A stretch of DNA of 34,633 nucleotides from Lachnospiraceae bacterium Zagget2 (lineage in GTDB: Bacteria > Bacillota > Clostridia > Lachnospirales > Lachnospiraceae): the NCBI GenBank assembly GCA_001941045.1, contig MSHD01000024.1, positions 1 through 34,633 of the forward strand, given 5' to 3'. Shown piece by piece: positions 30,551-34,633 of the stretch. A program made the position numbers and the translations under genes. Positions within the stretch are counted from its first letter, which is position 1. Each line of letters opens with the position of its first letter. Under the pieces are notes generated by a model that saw only the letters and a list, made by a program, of their open reading frames with translations, was not told the DNA's origin and searched no databases.

Positions 30551-31639
30551 ATGTTGGAACAGATTGTAAGGCCACTGCTTTCGTGGTACGATGAGCATGC
30601 GCGCACGCTCCCCTGGCGGGAGGAACCGGCGCCCTATCGTGTGTGGGTGTCGGAAATTATGCTGCAGCAGACCCGCGTGGAGGCGGTCCGGCCTTATTTT
30701 GAACGCTTCGTAAGAGCGTTTCCGGATGTGAAGACCCTGGCGTCCTGTCCGGAGGATGAGCTTCTGAAGCTGTGGGAGGGCCTCGGCTACTACAACCGCG
30801 CGCGGAATCTGAAGCGGACCGCGCAGATCATCGTGGAGGAGTATGACGGGCAGTTTCCCGCGGACTATGAGGCGCTTCTTGCGCTTCCGGGTATCGGCAG
30901 CTACACGGCTGGGGCCATCGCCTCGATCGCGTTCGGGATTCCGGTCCCGGCTGTCGACGGGAATGTGCTGCGTGTGCTCTCGCGTCTTACGGCGAGCTGC
31001 GACGATATTCTGAAGCAGTCCGTGAAACGCGCGTTTGAGCGGCAGATACAGGAGATCATACCGGCAGACCGGGCAGGAGATTTCACACAGGCTCTGATCG
31101 AGATCGGGGCGCTTGTCTGCGTACCGAATGGAAAAGCAAAATGTGATTCCTGTCCGCTTGCCTCGCTTTGCAGGGCGCGCGCGCTGGGCATGGTGGATGA
31201 GCTTCCGAAGAAAAAGCAGCCGAAGGAACGCCGGATCGAGGAGCGGACGGTACTGGTTCTGCGGGAAGGCAGCCGTGTGGCGATCTGCAGGCGTCCGCAG
31301 AAAGGCCTGCTGGCCGGACTCTATGAGCTGCCGAATCTTGAGGGGCATCTGTCAGAGCGCGAGGTTCTGGAGGCGCTCCGGGAGTGGGGGCTGTCCCCCT
31401 TGCGCATTCTGCCGCTCGCCGATGCGAAGCATGTTTTCAGCCATGTAGAGTGGCGCATGAGCGGCTATGCGGTGAGCCTGGAGGAGACGGACGATATGGA
31501 GAAGAGCGGCCTGCTTTTTATCGAGGCGAAGGAGACGCAGGAACGCTATCCGATTCCGGCGGCTTTTGCAGCTTATGCGGGATATATGAATATTGTACTG
31601 GGACAGGAGAAATACGAGGAGGAGAAAGAGCATGTTTGA
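30551..31639 (+). CDS. mutY: A/G-specific adenine DNA glycosylase
   Basis: This 362-residue enzyme removes adenine mispaired with 8-oxoguanine. Catalytic Glu35 is in VSEIMLQQTRV; the helix-hairpin-helix is LPGIGSYTAGAI, with Asp136 in VDGNVLRVLSRL. A 4Fe-4S cluster is bound by Cys190, Cys198, Cys201 and Cys207 (C-x7-C-x2-C-x5-C, one residue longer in the first gap than E. coli MutY). The C-terminal third is the NUDIX-like 8-oxoguanine recognition domain (ERTVLVLREGSRVAICRRP; HVFSHVEWRMSGY). AGGAG lies 8 bases before the ATG. The gene overlaps glf by 8 bases. Confidence 0.95.
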   Translation: MLEQIVRPLLSWYDEHARTLPWREEPAPYRVWVSEIMLQQTRVEAVRPYFERFVRAFPDVKTLASCPEDELLKLWEGLGYYNRARNLKRTAQIIVEEYDGQFPADYEALLALPGIGSYTAGAIASIAFGIPVPAVDGNVLRVLSRLTASCDDILKQSVKRAFERQIQEIIPADRAGDFTQALIEIGALVCVPNGKAKCDSCPLASLCRARALGMVDELPKKKQPKERRIEERTVLVLREGSRVAICRRPQKGLLAGLYELPNLEGHLSEREVLEALREWGLSPLRILPLADAKHVFSHVEWRMSGYAVSLEETDDMEKSGLLFIEAKETQERYPIPAAFAAYAGYMNIVLGQEKYEEEKEHV

Positions 31640-32786
31640 CAGCGTTATTATCGGGGCCGGCGTGGCCGGCTGCGTAGCGGCAAGGGAGCTGGCGGAGTCA
31701 GGACGCAGCGTGCTCGTGCTCGAGCAGCGCGGCCATATTGGCGGCAACTGCTATGATGAGCCGGATGAGCACGGGATACTGGTCCACCGCTACGGCCCCC
31801 ATATTTTCCATACGAAGGAGCAGCGGGCCTATGACTATCTGTCCCGCTTTACGGAGTGGTATGCCTTTGGGCATGAGGTTGTGGCGAATGTGCACGGGAA
31901 GCTGATTCCGGTGCCCTTCAATCTGAACACGCTGCATATGGTCTACGATGAGGCGAAGGCAGACGAACTCGAGAAGAAGCTGATCGAAGCCTTCGGAGAG
32001 GGCAGCCGCGTGCCGGTGCTGAAGCTGCGCGAACACGAGGACCCGCAGATCCGCGAGATCGCGGAGTTTGTCTACGAGAATATTTTCCTTCATTATACGA
32101 TGAAGCAGTGGGGACAGACGCCGGAGGAGATCGACCCGGCGGTGACCGGGCGCGTACCGGTGCTGATCTCGCATGACAACCGCTACTTTCAGGAGCCTTA
32201 CCAGGGCATGCCGCTGCACGGCTATACGGCGATGTTTGAGGCGATGCTCGATCACCCGAAGATCACGGTGCAGACGGGCGTGGACGCGCGCACGCGCATT
32301 TCCATCCGGGAACATGAGGTATTGCTGGACGGCGCGCCTTTTGCGGGGGAGGTCATTTACACAGGCCCGCTGGATGAGCTCTTTGACTGCCGTTTTGGCC
32401 GCCTGCCCTATCGTTCGCTGCGCTTTGATTTTGAATATTTCGACCGGGAGGATTTTCAGGGGCACAGTGTGGTAAACTACACGGTGAGCGAAGATTTCAC
32501 GAGAATTACAGAATTTAAGTATCTGACCGGACAGAAGGCGCCGGGAACGACGATTGTGCGGGAGTATCCCTTCGCCTATACAGGCGCGGCGGGTGAGATC
32601 CCTTATTATTCGATTGCAAATGATGCGAATCAGGCACTGTACGAGCGCTACCATGCGCTGCTTGACGGAGTTCCGCAGGTCCATCTGCTCGGCCGTCTGG
32701 CGGAGTATAAATATTATAATATCGACGCGATGGTGCTGAAGGCGCTGGAGCTGGCAGAAAAGATCAAGAGTACGAGAGAGGTGTGA
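31632..32786 (+). CDS. glf: UDP-galactopyranose mutase
   Basis: This 384-residue FAD enzyme converts UDP-galactopyranose to UDP-galactofuranose for surface polysaccharides. The FAD-binding GAGVAGCVAARELAESG is at the N-terminus, followed by GGNCYDE and HRYGPHIFHT. MKQWGQTPEEIDPAVTGRVP and the C-terminal GRLAEYKYYNIDAMV are characteristic. The start at 31632 lies inside the end of mutY and follows GGAGAAAGAG. A glycosyltransferase gene follows directly, suggesting a small cell-wall or capsule sugar module. Confidence 0.95.
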   Translation: MFDSVIIGAGVAGCVAARELAESGRSVLVLEQRGHIGGNCYDEPDEHGILVHRYGPHIFHTKEQRAYDYLSRFTEWYAFGHEVVANVHGKLIPVPFNLNTLHMVYDEAKADELEKKLIEAFGEGSRVPVLKLREHEDPQIREIAEFVYENIFLHYTMKQWGQTPEEIDPAVTGRVPVLISHDNRYFQEPYQGMPLHGYTAMFEAMLDHPKITVQTGVDARTRISIREHEVLLDGAPFAGEVIYTGPLDELFDCRFGRLPYRSLRFDFEYFDREDFQGHSVVNYTVSEDFTRITEFKYLTGQKAPGTTIVREYPFAYTGAAGEIPYYSIANDANQALYERYHALLDGVPQVHLLGRLAEYKYYNIDAMVLKALELAEKIKSTREV

Positions 32787-32788
32787 GA

Positions 32789-33811
32789 ATGAAACTGTTA
32801 TCCATAGCGGTACCCTGCTATAATTCAGAAGGCTATATGCGAAACTGCATCGAATCCCTGCTTCCCGGCGGGGAGGACGTGGAGATCATCATTGTGGACG
32901 ATGGATCCACGAAGGACCGGACGCCCGAGATCGCAGATGAGTACGCCGCGAAGTACCCGAACATTGTCAGGGTGGTTCATCAGGAAAACGGCGGGCACGG
33001 TGAGGCGGTCAATACCGGCCTGAAGCACGCGACCGGCGTCTATTTCAAGGTCGTGGACAGCGACGACTGGCTCGACAAGGAGAATTATCCGAAGGTGCTG
33101 GAGCGGCTCTCGGAGCTGGTGCGCAGCGGGCAGACCGCGGACATGGTGCTCTGCAATTACATCTACGACAAACAGGGAGTAAAACATAAACGAACGGTCC
33201 GTTATACTTCGGCGCTGCCGCAGGATACGCTGTTTACCTGGAAGGACGTGAAGCATTTCCATCTGGGGCAGTATATTCTGATGCATTCGGTCATTTACCG
33301 CACGCGGATGCTGCAGGAGAGCGGGATGGAGCTGCCGAAGCACACCTTCTATGTGGACAATATTTTCGTTTACTATCCGCTGCCCCATGTGAAGACACTC
33401 TATTATATGGATGTGGCTCTCTATCATTATTTCATCGGGCGCGCGGATCAGTCGGTCAATGAGCAGGTGATGATCAGCCGCGTTGACCAGCAGATCAAAG
33501 TCAACAAGATTATGATCGACCAGTATGATATTGGAAAAATCCGGAATAAAAAGCTGCGGAACTATATGGTCAGTTATCTGAGCATTATGATGACTGTATC
33601 CTCGATTATGCTGATCCGCTCCGGCACGCAGGAGAGCCTCGTGAAGAAAAAAGACCTCTGGCAGTACCTGAAGAAAAAGGATCGCCGCCTCTATTACCGC
33701 CTGTATTATTTCAGCATTTTCGGACGGTCGATGAACCTTCCCGGGAAGGGCGGGCGCAAGGTGTCCGTCGCGCTGTATAAGATGGCAAACCGGGTGATGG
33801 GTTTCAATTAG
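32789..33811 (+). CDS. Family 2 glycosyltransferase
   Basis: This is a 340-residue GT2 enzyme with a GT-A fold: LLSIAVPCYNSEGYMRNCIE, the nucleotide-binding VDDGSTKDRT and the DxD-type metal motif VVDSDDWLD. The C-terminal half is helical and basic with no clear membrane segments. I chose the ATG at 32789 with GAGAGG 8 bases before it; a GTG two codons earlier overlaps the glf stop. Next to glf it may transfer a galactofuranosyl or other hexose residue to a surface glycan, which is inference. Confidence 0.88.
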   Translation: MKLLSIAVPCYNSEGYMRNCIESLLPGGEDVEIIIVDDGSTKDRTPEIADEYAAKYPNIVRVVHQENGGHGEAVNTGLKHATGVYFKVVDSDDWLDKENYPKVLERLSELVRSGQTADMVLCNYIYDKQGVKHKRTVRYTSALPQDTLFTWKDVKHFHLGQYILMHSVIYRTRMLQESGMELPKHTFYVDNIFVYYPLPHVKTLYYMDVALYHYFIGRADQSVNEQVMISRVDQQIKVNKIMIDQYDIGKIRNKKLRNYMVSYLSIMMTVSSIMLIRSGTQESLVKKKDLWQYLKKKDRRLYYRLYYFSIFGRSMNLPGKGGRKVSVALYKMANRVMGFN

Positions 33812-33854
33812 AAAAATATTCTTAAAAATCGAAAAAAATGACCAGGGGATTAGC

Positions 33855-33883
33855 TGGACATGTGGTATGTAATGAGTTAAAAT
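33855..33883 (+). promoter_or_regulatory. Promoter of the zinc-type dehydrogenase gene
   Basis: TGGACA (33855-33860) and TAAAAT (33878-33883) are 17 bases apart, 45 bases before the start codon. Confidence 0.6.
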
Positions 33884-33928
33884 ATAAAGATAGTAATCAA
33901 CCATCTAAATATCAGGAGGAATGACAGT

Positions 33929-34633
33929 ATGAAGACAAAGGCAGTCAGGATACACGGGAAGATGGATCTGAGACTTGAGGAGATCGAACTCCCCGAGATT
34001 GATACCGATGGCGTACAGGTGAAGATCATATCGGATTCGATTTGTATGAGCACCTGGAAGGCGGCCGTAGAGGGCGGCGAGCACAAGCGTGTTCCGGACA
34101 ATGTCGAGGAAAATCCGACGATCGTTGGCCACGAGTTCTGCGGACAGATCGTGAAGGTCGGCGAGAACTGGAAGGATAAGTATCAGGTGGGCGACGGCTT
34201 CTCGATTCAGCCGGCTCATTTCTATAAGGGTTCTCTGATGGCGCCGGGCTATTCTTATCCCTATTGCGGAGGCGCTTCTCAGTATGCGAATATTCCGATC
34301 GAGACCCTGAAGATGGACTGCCTGCTTCCTTATGATTCGGATGTCTATTTTTATGGATCCCTTTCCGAGCCGATGAGCTGCATCATTGGTACCTATCACG
34401 CGATGTACCACACGAAGGCCGGCAGCTATGAGCATCAGATGGGCATTGTGGAAGGCGGCAAGATGGCGCTGCTCGCGAGTGTTGGACCGATGGGCCTGGG
34501 CGCGATCGACTATGCGCTGCACTGCGATCGCCGTCCGTCCCTGCTGGTTGTGACCGATATCGACGATGCACGCCTTGCGAGAGCGGAGAGTATCTACACG
34601 GTGGAGGATGCGGCGAAGAACGGCGTGGAGCTG
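33929..34633 (+). CDS. Zinc-dependent MDR dehydrogenase, L-sorbose-1-phosphate-reductase-like (3' end outside window)
   Basis: The first 235 codons of a medium-chain dehydrogenase are present. It starts MKTKAVRIHGKMDLRLEEIE; Cys39 (SICMSTWKA) is the likely catalytic zinc ligand, with His68/Glu69 in the GHEFCG motif. The Rossmann part begins near VEGGKMALLASVGPMGLGAI. The SDSICMSTWKAA pattern and the insertion after GDGFSIQPAH recall clostridial dehydrogenases annotated as L-sorbose-1-phosphate reductases. AGGAGGA lies 8 bases before the ATG. The frame is open to the window edge, where cofactor and substrate-specific parts are lost. Confidence 0.85.
   Translation, partial: MKTKAVRIHGKMDLRLEEIELPEIDTDGVQVKIISDSICMSTWKAAVEGGEHKRVPDNVEENPTIVGHEFCGQIVKVGENWKDKYQVGDGFSIQPAHFYKGSLMAPGYSYPYCGGASQYANIPIETLKMDCLLPYDSDVYFYGSLSEPMSCIIGTYHAMYHTKAGSYEHQMGIVEGGKMALLASVGPMGLGAIDYALHCDRRPSLLVVTDIDDARLARAESIYTVEDAAKNGVEL

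Noticed and set aside
1-34633. CRISPR arrays, insertion sequences, tRNA or rRNA genes
   Set aside because: I saw no regularly spaced repeats, transposase frames, or tRNA-like T-arm and acceptor patterns. A dedicated covariance-model scan would settle small RNAs.

Overview
The window looks like chromosomal DNA of a high-GC member of the Clostridia, most likely a gut Lachnospiraceae. The inference rests on strong AGGAGG-type ribosome binding sites, gram-positive lipoproteins with lipobox cysteines in place of periplasmic proteins, a LytS/YesN-type two-component pair, ChvE-type sugar importer genes, a DUF4867 protein, and dense GC-rich coding with few gaps. There are no rRNA or tRNA genes, no insertion sequences and no CRISPR array that I can see.

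Region 1 (1-15906) is a sugar uptake and catabolism locus. It begins with a cut-off, divergently oriented secreted lipoprotein (possible esterase), then a PfkB-family sugar-phosphate kinase that runs tail-to-tail into a LacI-type repressor. Across a 304-bp intergenic region with two good promoters and a perfect 16-bp palindrome lie a xylulokinase-like FGGY kinase and an L-fucose/L-arabinose-isomerase-family protein. Next come a sugar-binding lipoprotein, a LytS-type histidine kinase, a YesN-type AraC response regulator and a second, clearly XylF-like lipoprotein. These four are tightly packed and resemble the XylFII-LytS-YesN sugar-sensing system of clostridia, but with two candidate sensor lipoproteins. 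After a terminator and a cluster of TCCTGT repeats comes a ChvE-GguA-GguB-type importer and a DUF4867 protein. My reading is that extracellular aldose is sensed by the lipoprotein/LytS complex, YesN activates the importer, and the isomerase and kinases feed the sugar into glycolysis. The actual sugar is not settled.

Region 2 (15907-22290) is more mixed and partly more A/T-rich: a DUF3990/XRE toxin-antitoxin pair whose promoter lies inside an inverted repeat, a sigma factor fused to a membrane segment and an extracytoplasmic domain, the molybdenum cofactor genes moaA and a MOSC-MoaB fusion, and a DUF4143-type ATPase on the minus strand.

Region 3 (22296-28930) holds an ABC-2 exporter pair and a complete sulfate importer operon (binding lipoprotein, two permeases, ATPase), all on the minus strand. 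A LacI-type regulator is divergent from the sulfate operon, with two PurR/CcpA-like palindromes in the shared intergenic region.

Region 4 (28931-34633) carries an amidohydrolase, a HAD phosphatase divergent from mutY through overlapping promoters, UDP-galactopyranose mutase, a family 2 glycosyltransferase, and the start of a zinc-type sugar-phosphate dehydrogenase cut by the window edge.
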